Assembly (NCBI GenBank): GCA_947629385.1 | Contig: CANRDO010000003.1 | Coordinates: forward strand, 1 to 64,000 | Length of the DNA: 64,000 nt | Origin: an uncultured Lachnospiraceae bacterium | Lineage (GTDB): Bacteria; Bacillota; Clostridia; Lachnospirales; Lachnospiraceae | Reading direction: 5' to 3' | Shown: positions 1 to 8,342 of the stretch, one piece after another | How the letters are laid out: each line of letters starts with the position of its first letter | How positions within the stretch are numbered: the stretch's first letter is position 1 | The notes under the pieces: model-generated | The model's database searches: none | What the model was told of the DNA's origin: nothing | Seen by the model: the letters and a program-made list of their open reading frames with translations, nothing else | Made by a program: the position numbers and the translations under genes

Positions 1-539
1 TATAATTGTCGATCAATCCCCTGCGACCTTCGTAGGTGGAGAGTGCCCATGTGTTTACTCCGTATATGGAAACATATCTCAAAACTGTCCCTGTTCACCA
101 GCGTTGTCCGGGCCGTTTTCACAGTTTCAAAATGCCCTGCCTTTACCAGCCAGTACACAGTATTCCGGCATACTCCGAGCATCCTCGCGATCTCCGGCAT
201 GGTAATGGTATCCCCATACAGCTGTCTGTCAGCTTCCTGATCAGAAACAGTCCGGTAAAACGACTGTGACTGATACCATGCTTCAAAGCTGTCCTTCAGG
301 ATACGCCTTTTTCCATAGACGACCACCTGCTCCAGCTTTATCTTTGCAAGCAGCTCCTCCGCCGTCCCTTCCGCTATTCCAAGCAGCTGGGCAATCTCGG
401 CAACCGACAGGGTTGTTTCCCGCAGGGCTGCCCCCGGAAGCGAGCCATTTGTTTTATAATAGGAAAACTGGTTTGTGTACCAATTCCTTTGCGGAAGAAA
501 AAGCAGGCTCTCTGGCTCTCTTATGATCTTTCTATTTGC
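1..539 (-). pseudogene. Truncated helix-turn-helix protein of mobile-element type
   Basis: One minus-strand frame is open from 539 to the window edge but has no ATG near its upstream end; the first in-frame ATG lies deep inside. It encodes two helix-turn-helix-like units, one around VAEIAQLLGIAEGTAEELL and one around MPEIARMLGVCRNTVYWLV, separated by a repeated YGKRRILKDSFEAWY-type segment. This resembles the HTH/excisionase-like regulators found in integrative elements. The missing start, the overlap with the KTR gene and the degraded neighbourhood suggest a remnant. The true downstream end lies outside the window. The HTH character is seen; the mobile-element role is inferred. Confidence 0.5.
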
Positions 540-729
540 TTAATATCATCCTTAAATTTACCACATCAATGCGTTTTTCCTTTTTACATTTTGGACAATA
601 CAGAGGAAAATTTACAAGGATCGTATCCTCATAGACCTTTATCCGCGTCTTTCCTCCGCAATCCGGACAACGTACCCATAAAGAATTTTTTTCATTCCCC
701 TCCACTACAATAAACCCCTCTAATGGCAC
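532..729 (-). CDS. Small cysteine-rich KTR-motif protein
   Basis: A 65-residue protein with two CPxC knuckles (CPDC and CPKC) around a KTRIKVYEDT segment, so probably a zinc ribbon. The composition matches the cysteine-rich KTR proteins that travel with Tn916-like and other integrative elements of Firmicutes; their function is unknown to me. The frame opens with GTG at 729, overlapping the stop of the upstream nucleotidyltransferase gene. A later start is possible because family members usually begin closer to the first CPxC. Its 3' end overlaps the truncated HTH frame by a few bases. Confidence 0.7.
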   Translation of the reverse strand: MPLEGFIVVEGNEKNSLWVRCPDCGGKTRIKVYEDTILVNFPLYCPKCKKEKRIDVVNLRMILSK

Positions 730-1529
730 AGCTCTGCATAAAATGTCTGGCTTTTACCATCTTTTTTAACAATCATTCTATCCTTTATCATCTGTAACAT
801 ATGATCAGCAAATTTTTGTGCTTCCATATTAGCTAAATCCATTTCAGTTCCCAGCATATAACTTTGTAATGCCTTTGAGATCAAAACATGGTATTGCGTT
901 GAAATGTTTTGTAAGGCCCACTCTCCGCCCTGCTTTTTGGAAAGAATCAAATCATTTTTAAGGAAAGCTGCTACTCTGCATAAATTCAAGATTACATAAA
1001 TAGGTTCCTCCAATATATCTTCCCCAGCGCCCTCAACATCATACCAAATACTGTCAATGTAATCTTTTCTCGGCACGTCGGCAAATACATCATTTATCTC
1101 CTCCCCCTGCAATACCACGCCATACTTCTTTATGATTTTAAAATGCGCAGCCAAATCCCTATCTGTACCATTCATTTTATGAATATAATCTGTCGGGTTA
1201 TCAATAAACCATTGCAAATGTGCGTTTGAAAAATGTAATTCAAACGGTGTGGGATAAAGAAATTTTTTACAATATTCTTTCTTGACGATACTCAGTTCAA
1301 TTCCCTTCCCCGGAGCTATTTTATTCAGTTCTACAACATGGTTCATAAACTGCAATTTCTGAGTATCTGTGATGTTATTCTCAATTACAATCATTAAATC
1401 AATATCGCTTTTATTTGGATTGAAACACCCCATTGCCAATGAACCATGCAAATAGATACCTGTAAGATCTTCCTTAAAGATCATTTTGCTTTTATCAACA
1501 ATTTCATCTAATATATTCTGATATAACAT
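720..1529 (-). CDS. Aminoglycoside nucleotidyltransferase-like protein
   Basis: A 269-residue protein with the nucleotidyltransferase signature GS at residues 29-30 followed by SDIDLMIV, giving metal-binding Asp42 and Asp44. The C-terminal half is helical, as in the DUF4111-containing adenylyltransferases related to AadA/ANT(9). Such enzymes transfer AMP to aminoglycosides and inactivate them, but the exact substrate cannot be read from the sequence. It lies beside a KTR protein and a broken acetyltransferase in a mobile-element remnant, which fits an acquired resistance-type gene. It is complete, with ATG at 1529. Confidence 0.72.
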   Translation of the reverse strand: MLYQNILDEIVDKSKMIFKEDLTGIYLHGSLAMGCFNPNKSDIDLMIVIENNITDTQKLQFMNHVVELNKIAPGKGIELSIVKKEYCKKFLYPTPFELHFSNAHLQWFIDNPTDYIHKMNGTDRDLAAHFKIIKKYGVVLQGEEINDVFADVPRKDYIDSIWYDVEGAGEDILEEPIYVILNLCRVAAFLKNDLILSKKQGGEWALQNISTQYHVLISKALQSYMLGTEMDLANMEAQKFADHMLQMIKDRMIVKKDGKSQTFYAELCH

Positions 1530-1541
1530 AACAACCCTCCC

Positions 1542-1960
1542 TTAAATCTTCTTTATCAAAAACATTTCCATAGGCTGTTCAAGTTCTGGAATGTCAAGAA
1601 CCAGACAACCGCAATCTTTATAACCGATTTTCCGATAAAAATGCTGAGCAGTTTCATCTACTTGTGTAGATACCATAACAGCCTTATGCCCTTTCGCTTT
1701 CATTTGTTTTTCCCAGTGCAGCATTACTTCTTTACCAATTCTTTTTTTCGTTGTTCCTCTTTAAGATAAATCAAGGTAACGAATGGAACGCTGTCCCAAA
1801 AAAGATTATAGCGCAATACGCCTATCGGATTACCGTCTTTCCAAATAATATATCCGGTTTGGTTATTTACTTTGCTATAAAATTCCGCTTCTGATATGTG
1901 TTGGTCTATTGAAAACCAACATTCCTTATCTTCCTTTTCAACTTTTCTTATTTCCAACAT
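1542..1960 (-). pseudogene. GNAT N-acetyltransferase broken by a frameshift
   Basis: Two adjacent minus-strand frames make one GNAT protein. The N-terminal part (1724-1960) ends LIYLKEEQRKKELVKK. The C-terminal part (1542-1724) begins near EVMLHWEKQMKAKGHKA and contains the late GNAT segment TAQHFYRKIGYKDCGC. Inserting one G after the run of A residues near 1745 restores the acetyl-CoA loop as RKKGIGKEVMLHWEK. The gene is therefore inactivated by a one-base deletion in a homopolymer, or the sequence contains an indel error there. GNAT enzymes acetylate small molecules or proteins; the substrate is unknown. Confidence 0.75.
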
Positions 1961-2084
1961 AGCACTACCTCCTTGTTGTCATTTATATAAAAAGAATATC
2001 ATAAAAACAGCCCATTTCCGCTATTGAAAACTCATTGTAGCATTTTCAATAAAAAAGCCACAGTCCGAAAACTGCGGCTTTTCA

Positions 2085-2354
2085 TCACATGTGTTCAAAT
2101 TGCTTCAATATTCTATAAATTGAACTTTTAGATAAATACCGTTCTTTTGAAATTGCATCAACACTTTTGCCTGCAAGATATTCCTTATATATTTCACTGT
2201 TTCTTTTTTCCAATTCTTTTTTTTGTCCCGAAACACTTCCCCATTCTTTACGACTACTTTGGGGAGAAATATATACATATCCCTCTGGCATAAATCGTCT
2301 GATTTCAAGCAACAATTTCTCTGGAAAGATATTATCTGCATTTTCATATTTCAC
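2085..2354 (-). CDS. CD3324-like small HTH regulator
   Basis: An 89-residue protein beginning VKYENADNIFPEKLLLEI and ending in a helix-turn-helix (VDAISKERYLSKSSIYRIL). This is the layout of CD3324-family/Mor-like regulators of Clostridia. I chose the GTG at 2354 because AAGGAG sits about 9 bases upstream and because family members begin at this KYENA segment; the longer frame from 2453 has no such support. It probably regulated genes of the neighbouring mobile remnant, but no target is visible. Confidence 0.65.
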   Translation of the reverse strand: MKYENADNIFPEKLLLEIRRFMPEGYVYISPQSSRKEWGSVSGQKKELEKRNSEIYKEYLAGKSVDAISKERYLSKSSIYRILKQFEHM

Positions 2355-2603
2355 TCTGAACCGCTCCTTAATTCTAATTTTATTAGAATGCGGATCTGTA
2401 TCATTCAGTAATGAAATGCGGCAACATTTTTTACGCTCCACACGCATTGCCAATACTAGAACCGCATGGAGCTAGAGCAAACGTTTCAATTTCATAGCAA
2501 TATCCTATCCTTTCTGCTATCTGAATTAATATTGTGATTTGTATTGTATCAAAATATCAAACTTATTACCACACAAATTTATCCCTTTATAGAATTTACG
2601 CAT

Positions 2604-2636
2604 CAAAAAACCGGAACTCCTTTTCAGGAATTCCGG
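2604..2636 (-). terminator. Rho-independent terminator after tRNA-Arg
   Basis: Read on the minus strand, the arms at 2636-2627 and 2620-2611 (CCGGAATTCC pairing with GGAGTTCCGG) are followed by six T. It sits just downstream of the tRNA. Confidence 0.75.
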
Positions 2637-2643
2637 CCCTCGA

Positions 2644-2715
2644 CGTTCCCTGCGAGAATCGAACTCACAACTAGCGCTTAGGAGGCGCTTGTTATATCCA
2701 TTTAACTAAGGGAAC
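2644..2715 (-). tRNA. tRNA-Arg (anticodon CCT)
   Basis: A 72-nt cloverleaf on the minus strand. The acceptor arms GTTCCCT and AGGGAAC close it with discriminator G, the anticodon loop is CTCCTAA flanked by GCGC stems, and the T arm contains GTTCGATTC. CCA is not encoded. Its 3' end faces the mobile-element remnant at 1-2600, the usual geometry of tRNA-targeted integration. Confidence 0.92.
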
Positions 2716-2782
2716 CTGCCTGTCCCTTAGCGGGACAGCAAATAGAGTATACTATAAATTTCCTTAAAACACAAGCAGATAA

Positions 2783-3655
2783 TCACTCAAAATTTACCCT
2801 GCCCTGCATCCAGATCGTGCCCTTAAATCGCCTGCCGACCTCCGGACTGCCGGTCAGATCTGCCTCGTTGATACAGATGTCAAAATTCATATCATTGCAT
2901 TCGAGATTGATCTGGTACACATTCTCGTGCGTGACCGGATTGCAGACTCTTGTGTAGTAAGTGATGTTTCCCATGATCTGGTACTGATCGCACTCGATCC
3001 CGTACGGCATGAAAAACGTGTCCACGATGGAGTACAGATCTTCCTCATAAACGCGCCGCGATAGCATGGAATAGAGATCCATATCCTCGATCGTCAGGCT
3101 CTCGATCGCCTCCGGATCGCCGTTTCTGGCCGCCGCGATCAGCTGGTTTCTCTGCGCGATGTTCTCCTCGCGCACCTCCGGCTGCTCCACATCCTTTCTG
3201 ACAGGGAGCAGGATCATTCCTTCCGTGGACAACCCGGACAATGTCAGCGAGCTTTTCCTGCCGAAAAGTTGATTGATCACGCGCTCCTTCTGGCATTCCG
3301 CCGGATTCTGCAGATAAAATATGAGAGACACGCCAAGCCTTCCATCCTCGCACACACCTGCAAAGGAATCTCCATTCACGCGCTTCTCAACCGTGACCTC
3401 CTCCGTGGTCGTGATGCCGCTTCCCCTGTAGTACGGAAAGTAATATTCTCTGTGAAAGCCTTCTCTGTCCAGACTTCCGCACACAATGATCCCCATATCG
3501 GGACCGTATTCCTTCTCCATCTCGATAAAGATGCTGTGCTCATCCCTCGCGATATTCCTGTGGTCGAAGTCCCGGAACACTTCCCCAAGAAGCCGCTCCG
3601 TCTCGGGCTCGCTGACAAGATTGCTGAAACCAATTGCTCTCAAATATGAATGCAT
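2783..3655 (-). CDS. DUF3881 family protein
   Basis: A 290-residue soluble protein starting MHSYLRAIGFSN. I chose this ATG over the one at 3676 because AGGAGG lies 6 bases upstream of it. It matches DUF3881, a family restricted mainly to Lachnospiraceae and relatives; no function is known to me. No signal peptide or membrane segment is visible. It follows serS closely on the same strand and may be cotranscribed with it. Confidence 0.75.
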   Translation of the reverse strand: MHSYLRAIGFSNLVSEPETERLLGEVFRDFDHRNIARDEHSIFIEMEKEYGPDMGIIVCGSLDREGFHREYYFPYYRGSGITTTEEVTVEKRVNGDSFAGVCEDGRLGVSLIFYLQNPAECQKERVINQLFGRKSSLTLSGLSTEGMILLPVRKDVEQPEVREENIAQRNQLIAAARNGDPEAIESLTIEDMDLYSMLSRRVYEEDLYSIVDTFFMPYGIECDQYQIMGNITYYTRVCNPVTHENVYQINLECNDMNFDICINEADLTGSPEVGRRFKGTIWMQGRVNFE

Positions 3656-3690
3656 GATTTCCTCCTGTAGTGACATTTATTTCGCGAATC

Positions 3691-4974
3691 TTATTTCACG
3701 GTGATCAGCTCCATACCGCCCATATACGGCCTGAGTGCCTCCGGGATCCGCACGGTTCCGTCCGCGTTCAGATTGTTCTCCAAAAACGCGATCAGCATCC
3801 TCGGCGGAGCGACCACGGTATTATTCAATGTGTGCGCCAGATATTTGCCGTTCTTGCCGTTGACGCGGATTTTCAGTCTTCTCGCCTGTGCGTCGCCCAG
3901 GTTCGAGCAGCTGCCGACCTCGAAATATTTCTTCTGGCGCGGCGACCACGCCTCGACGTCTACCGACTTCACCTTGAGATCGGCGAGATCTCCGGAGCAG
4001 CACTCAAGCGTGCGCACCGGGATATCCAGCGTGCGGAAAAAGTCAACCGTATTCTGCCACAGGCGGTCGAACCACATCTTGCTGTCCTCCGGCTTGCAGA
4101 CGACGATCATCTCCTGCTTCTCAAACTGATGAATGCGGTACACGCCGCGCTCCTCGATGCCATGCGCGCCTTTTTCCTTGCGAAAACATGGAGAATAACT
4201 TGTCAACGTGTACGGAAGCTCCTCCTCCGGGAGGATCGTATCGATAAATTTACCGATCATCGAATGCTCGCTCGTGCCGATCAGATACAGATCTTCGCCC
4301 TCGATCTTATACATCATGGCGTCCATCTCGGCAAAGCTCATCACGCCGGTCACCACATTGCTGCGGATCATAAACGGCGGAATACAATAGGTAAACCCGC
4401 GGCCGATCATAAAATCTCTCGCGTAGGAAAGAATTGCCGAGTGCAGGCGCGCGATGTCTCCCATCAGATAATAGAAACCGTTGCCGGCTACTTTTCCTGC
4501 GGACTCCATGTCAATCCCGTTGAATTTCTCCATGATCTCCGTGTGATACGGAATTTCAAAATCCGGAATGACCGGTTCGCCGAACCGCTGCACCTCTACA
4601 TTCTCACTGTCGTCTTTGCCGATCGGTACCGACGGATCAATGATGTTTGGGATCACCATCATGATCTTAAGCAGCTTTTCCTCAACTTCCTTTTCCCGCT
4701 TACTGAGCTCCTCGGTCCTCTGGGCGTTCTCGGTCACCTGCTTCTTGACCTCCTCAGCCTCTTCCTTTTTGCCTTGAGCCATCAGCGCGCCGATCTGCTT
4801 GGAAATCTTGTTCCGATTTGCGCGCAGCGCCTCGACCTCTTTCTTGATCTCGCGGTTTTCCTTATCGAGCTCGAGCACCTGGTCGACCAGCTCCAGCTTT
4901 TCGTCCTGAAATTTATTTTTGATGTTCTGCTTTACAATATCAGGATTTTCCCTGACAAACTTGATGTCTAACAT
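3691..4974 (-). CDS. serS: Seryl-tRNA synthetase
   Basis: A 427-residue class II synthetase that charges tRNA-Ser in the cytoplasm. Residues 1-105 form the tRNA-binding coiled coil rich in K, E and Q. Motif 2 appears as SPCFRKEKGAHGIEERGVY, and SVDVEAWSPRQKKYFEVGSCSNLGDAQARR follows. Motif 3 is the variant HTLNNTVVAPPRMLIAFLEN rather than the usual NGSGLAVGR version, a form I associate with clostridial SerRS. Length is normal. Upstream I see no T-box specifier or GGTGG antiterminator bulge, so regulation is not evident. Confidence 0.95.
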   Translation of the reverse strand: MLDIKFVRENPDIVKQNIKNKFQDEKLELVDQVLELDKENREIKKEVEALRANRNKISKQIGALMAQGKKEEAEEVKKQVTENAQRTEELSKREKEVEEKLLKIMMVIPNIIDPSVPIGKDDSENVEVQRFGEPVIPDFEIPYHTEIMEKFNGIDMESAGKVAGNGFYYLMGDIARLHSAILSYARDFMIGRGFTYCIPPFMIRSNVVTGVMSFAEMDAMMYKIEGEDLYLIGTSEHSMIGKFIDTILPEEELPYTLTSYSPCFRKEKGAHGIEERGVYRIHQFEKQEMIVVCKPEDSKMWFDRLWQNTVDFFRTLDIPVRTLECCSGDLADLKVKSVDVEAWSPRQKKYFEVGSCSNLGDAQARRLKIRVNGKNGKYLAHTLNNTVVAPPRMLIAFLENNLNADGTVRIPEALRPYMGGMELITVK

Positions 4975-5098
4975 GTTTTTGCCTCCGATTTCCTATGGTC
5001 TTTGAAATAAATTTTCAATCAGCTTCTTAAAAGATCTCTGTGTCGAATAGCCTTTATCATATACTATTTTTCGCATTTCGTAAAGTGGAAATTAAACA

Positions 5099-5260
5099 GT
5101 TCAGCCATACTGAGGAAAGATAAGACAGCCGAGACGTATTTATACGTCAGAGGCTGGATTATCTTTTCGCAAGGATGTGCGGAACGCACATCCAGCCACA
5201 GACAAAAGCTTCGAAGAAGCGGGCGACGGCTATGTCGGCGCGTCTGTGGCATGGCTGAAC
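5099..5260. repeat. Multi-hairpin intergenic element with 10-bp closing stem
   Basis: This 162-bp block fills most of the gap between serS and the DUF4446 gene. It is closed by GTTCAGCCAT at 5099-5108 and ATGGCTGAAC at 5251-5260. Inside are nested hairpins: AGCC..GACGTA/TACGTC..GGCT near 5130, GGATGTGCG/CGCACATCC near 5173-5193, and CCACAGAC/GTCTGTGG enclosing GCTTCGAAGAAGC. It could be a small non-autonomous repeat or a folded RNA. Similar architectures occur at 35699 and 52576. No coding frame is supported. Confidence 0.55.
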
Positions 5261-5272
5261 ATCTCGCCCTGT

Positions 5273-5788
5273 TTATTTCAGATCCCCAAAATAATTCACC
5301 GCCTGCCTTAACGCTTCCTTCTCCTCCTGCCCGAGCACGACATAGGACTCGCCCTTGACGATCTCCTTCACGTAGGTATAGCAGCCCTCGCGCCCATGGA
5401 TCGCGTTGAGCACAAAACCAGAATCGCTTTCGTCAAGCATCGCAAGCGCGAAGCTGAGCCGTCCGCCTACATCCGGGAACGCGTCATACTTCACAATACC
5501 GATCTTGTTCGCCGTTCGGCTCTGGATCTCCTTGATACGGCGGATCTCATTCGCCTGTACGCTGGCCATTTCCGTCAGCTTATCAACCTCCAGAAATTTC
5601 TGCGCGAACGCCTTCTCCAGGGAAGCCGCGTCTCTTCCCTTCATAAAAATACGATAGCGCTTCAGAAAACGCGTCATTTTCATGGAAACACGAACCATAT
5701 ACAACAGCACAAACACCATGATGCCCATCATGATGATCACAATGATACCGGGATCGATCCCCAGCGAATTCAGAATATTACTCTGCAT
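5273..5788 (-). CDS. DUF4446 membrane-anchored protein
   Basis: A 171-residue protein with one N-terminal membrane segment (about residues 12-34, IDPGIIVIIMMGIMVFVLLY), then a coiled-coil stretch and a C-terminal domain containing KYDAFPDVGGRLSFALAMLD. This is the DUF4446 family, regularly found next to parB in clostridial genomes; its role is unknown. It lies 34 bp downstream of parB and is probably in the same transcript. Confidence 0.82.
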   Translation of the reverse strand: MQSNILNSLGIDPGIIVIIMMGIMVFVLLYMVRVSMKMTRFLKRYRIFMKGRDAASLEKAFAQKFLEVDKLTEMASVQANEIRRIKEIQSRTANKIGIVKYDAFPDVGGRLSFALAMLDESDSGFVLNAIHGREGCYTYVKEIVKGESYVVLGQEEKEALRQAVNYFGDLK

Positions 5789-5822
5789 CTATGCTTTCAC
5801 TCCTATATATAATATGTGATTA

Positions 5823-6749
5823 TTAAATTGCCTCGGTATGATTCGGGATCGACTGAAAAAGATCCATCAGTCGTTCCAGCTCTTCATTCGAATAATAATC
5901 GATCACGATTTTGCCGTGATTGTTCGGCTTATGGCTGATCGAAACCTTTGTTCCGAGCATCGCCTTCATTTTTTCTTCCAGATCCTGATAGATAAATGCA
6001 TTTTTCTGTTCTGTCTTCTCCTGCTTCTTCTTATCTTTTCCGGAAATGGCTTTCATCAACCGCTCTACTTCTCTGACATTCAGCTTCTCATCAAAAATCT
6101 GCTGTGCCAATCGGAACTGAAGCTCCTTGTCCTCCGTTCCCAGAAGTGCACGCGCATGTCCTGTAGTGATCATATCGTCAATCACCATCTGCTGGACACG
6201 CTCGTCAAGCTTCAGAAGACGCATCGAATTAGTGACCGCCGTGCGGCTCTTCGAAACTCGCTCCGCTACTTCGTCCTGCTTCAGATGAAATTCTGTCAAG
6301 AGACGCTTAAAAGCAGCCGCCTCCTCAATCGGATTCAGGTTTTCTCGCTGAATGTTTTCGATCAGAGAGATTTCGACAATCTGCTGTTCATCGTAATTTC
6401 GTATGACCACCGGAACCTCTTTCAGTCCGGCCATCTTGGCGGCGCGCCATCTGCGCTCACCGGCGATGATCTCATAATAATCTTCTCTTTTTTGAACGAT
6501 CAAAGGCTGCAATATGCCAAACTGTCGGATTGAATCCGCCAATTCAAGAAGAGCGTCCTCGTCAAAGTTCTTTCTCGGCTGATCTCTGTTCGGTTCTACC
6601 TCTGTGATCTTCAGCTTGAGCTCTGTCTTCTTTTCCTCTACCTTCGACCCGGAAGTCTTTGTCTCCTTCACAGATGTCTTTTTTGCTGTACTCTGTTTCG
6701 GTATCAGGGAATCCAGTCCCTTTCCCAGTCCTGTTTTTTTCACTGCCAT
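5823..6749 (-). CDS. parB: Chromosome partitioning protein ParB (CTPase)
   Basis: A 308-residue ParB/Spo0J. It binds parS and spreads on DNA as a CTP-dependent clamp to organise the origin. Visible parts are a basic N-terminal tail for ParA contact (GLGKGLDSLIPK), the ParB/CTPase core with GERRWRAAK near residues 115-123 and ENIQRENLNPIEEA, the helix-turn-helix with VAERVSKSRTAVTNSMRLL, and a C-terminal dimerisation segment. Its start overlaps the parA stop by 10 bp. Two parS-like sites lie upstream at 7585 and 8293. Confidence 0.95.
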   Translation of the reverse strand: MAVKKTGLGKGLDSLIPKQSTAKKTSVKETKTSGSKVEEKKTELKLKITEVEPNRDQPRKNFDEDALLELADSIRQFGILQPLIVQKREDYYEIIAGERRWRAAKMAGLKEVPVVIRNYDEQQIVEISLIENIQRENLNPIEEAAAFKRLLTEFHLKQDEVAERVSKSRTAVTNSMRLLKLDERVQQMVIDDMITTGHARALLGTEDKELQFRLAQQIFDEKLNVREVERLMKAISGKDKKKQEKTEQKNAFIYQDLEEKMKAMLGTKVSISHKPNNHGKIVIDYYSNEELERLMDLFQSIPNHTEAI

Positions 6750-7516
6750 TCTTCTTCTCCCCTATGCATTACTTCTTCAGCCAGCAGATGATAAGCTTCC
6801 GCGCCTGCTGATTTTTTGTCATATTCTGTAATAGGAAGCCCGTAGCTCGGCGCCTCCGCCAGACGGACATTTCTCGGAATGATACTTTTATATATATTCT
6901 GATTCAGATTACTCTTCACATTCTCGACTACCTGCAGCGACAGATTCGTGCGGGCGTCAAACATCGTAAATACGACGCCTTCTATTTCAAGCTCCGGATT
7001 CAGACGCTCCTTCACAAGATCGATCGTATGGATCAATTGACTAAGACCTTCCAACGCATAATATTCACACTGAATCGGCACAAGAACCGTGTCTCCCGCG
7101 CACATGGAATTGATCGTCAACATATTCAGCGACGGAGGACAGTCGATCAAAATGAAATCATACTCCTCTTTAACACTGTCCAACGCATTTTTCAGCAAAA
7201 ATTCCTTCTCATCAATCCCGAGAAGCTCTATTTCCGCGCCCGCAAGATTGATATTCGACGCTACTATCGACAGATTCGGAAATTTGTCCTTCTGAATACA
7301 GTCTTCCAGCCTGCTCTCCCCAAGCAAAAGCTCATACACAGTATTTTCAACATTATCCTTCTCAAGGCCAAAGCCACTCGTCGTATTTCCCTGGGGATCC
7401 ATATCGACCACCAGAACCTTCTTGCCAAGCTCTGCGAGTGAGGCGGACAGATTGATCGCCGTCGTGGTTTTTCCCACTCCACCCTTCTGATTGGCAACTA
7501 CGATTGTCCTTCCCAT
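6740..7516 (-). CDS. parA: Chromosome partitioning ATPase ParA/Soj
   Basis: A 258-residue deviant Walker ATPase. The P-loop is KGGVGKTT at residues 11-18, Walker A' is VVDMDPQGN, and the later motif is ILIDCPPSLN. ParA/Soj works with ParB to segregate origins and in Firmicutes also modulates DnaA. A parS-like palindrome (7585-7600) lies 70 bp upstream of the start. Length is typical. Confidence 0.95.
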   Translation of the reverse strand: MGRTIVVANQKGGVGKTTTAINLSASLAELGKKVLVVDMDPQGNTTSGFGLEKDNVENTVYELLLGESRLEDCIQKDKFPNLSIVASNINLAGAEIELLGIDEKEFLLKNALDSVKEEYDFILIDCPPSLNMLTINSMCAGDTVLVPIQCEYYALEGLSQLIHTIDLVKERLNPELEIEGVVFTMFDARTNLSLQVVENVKSNLNQNIYKSIIPRNVRLAEAPSYGLPITEYDKKSAGAEAYHLLAEEVMHRGEEEWQ

Positions 7517-7584
7517 ATTAAATACTTTTCTCCCTTCGCGTAATTCAACTAAAATGCTTGATGATTTGAATTATATCATATAAA

Positions 7585-7600
7585 TGTTTCATGTGAAACA
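7585..7600. promoter_or_regulatory. parS-like ParB-binding site 1
   Basis: TGTTTCATGTGAAACA is a perfect 16-bp palindrome that differs from the consensus parS TGTTTCACGTGAAACA only at the central bases. It lies between parA and the coiled-coil gene. Confidence 0.85.
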
Positions 7601-7613
7601 TTCTTTTGCATAT

Positions 7614-8168
7614 TTAAGAAATTTGATCCGCATTCATTGATTCCGCCATGTTACGTATCGCAGATCTCATGGCCTTCAACTCATTTTTGCACTTTGTGCG
7701 GTCATCATATAAAAAAGAAAGACACAGATCTGTTCTTTTATACAAATCTGCAAGAAAACCTGTCATTTGTCCTGTTTTCCCCTGTGTTGATGTCTCTTCT
7801 TTTTCCTGTTCGGATCTCCCTCTGTTTTGATCTCCGGATACATTTTCAGATATCTCATTCAATTCTGCCAGCATTCTTTCATATTCCTGCTTTTTTGCAA
7901 GATGTGTTTCTATAAAGGATCTTACGTATTCGATTTCCTGATCCGTTTTATTGATATCATTTTTCACATTTTCCGTCTTATTCTTCAGATCAGGATCCAT
8001 AACACGAGGTGAAAATATATTTGTATCCAAATCTGCTTCCGATTGCAGATTATCCAACCATTTCTGTGAACAATCCAGATCCAGCATAAGTTCCTTCAAT
8101 TGTTGTTCCAACTTCTTCAATTTTTCTTCATTCTCAAGTACCAGCTCATTTATGTATTCTCTGATCAT
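7614..8168 (-). CDS. Coiled-coil protein of unknown function between parS sites
   Basis: A 184-residue soluble protein. Residues 1-35 and about 65-110 are strongly heptad-like (NEEKLKKLEQQLKELM; NKTDQEIEYVRSFIETHLAKK), followed by a polar linker and a C-terminal helix ending ELKAMRSAIRNMAESM. I do not recognise a family with certainty. It lies upstream of parA on the same strand, with a parS-like palindrome on each side, so a role in origin organisation or in the parAB transcript is possible but only inferred. Confidence 0.6.
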   Translation of the reverse strand: MIREYINELVLENEEKLKKLEQQLKELMLDLDCSQKWLDNLQSEADLDTNIFSPRVMDPDLKNKTENVKNDINKTDQEIEYVRSFIETHLAKKQEYERMLAELNEISENVSGDQNRGRSEQEKEETSTQGKTGQMTGFLADLYKRTDLCLSFLYDDRTKCKNELKAMRSAIRNMAESMNADQIS

Positions 8169-8292
8169 AATAGACTATTTCCTCCGAATGCGATCCGTTT
8201 AAATAAGAACCTGAATTTACTATACTATTTTTCTTTCCGCTTGAAAAGATTTACGTTGTATTATTTCAAAAAATTGTTTATAATATCTTTAA

Positions 8293-8308
8293 TGTTTCAC
8301 ATGAAACA
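8293..8308. promoter_or_regulatory. parS-like ParB-binding site 2
   Basis: TGTTTCACATGAAACA is a second 16-bp perfect palindrome of parS type, 692 bp from site 1. It lies just before the divergent hydrolase gene. Confidence 0.85.
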
Positions 8309-8342
8309 TTTTTTGATAAGAAACCGTTTTGGAGCGATGATC

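Noticed and set aside
3670..4971. 433-residue plus-strand frame opposite serS
   Set aside because: Composition is histidine/leucine-rich shadow coding; serS on the other strand is certain.
4975..5272. T-box riboswitch upstream of serS
   Set aside because: No AGTA-I motif, serine specifier loop or GGTGG antiterminator bulge is visible; the stems belong to a symmetric folded block instead.
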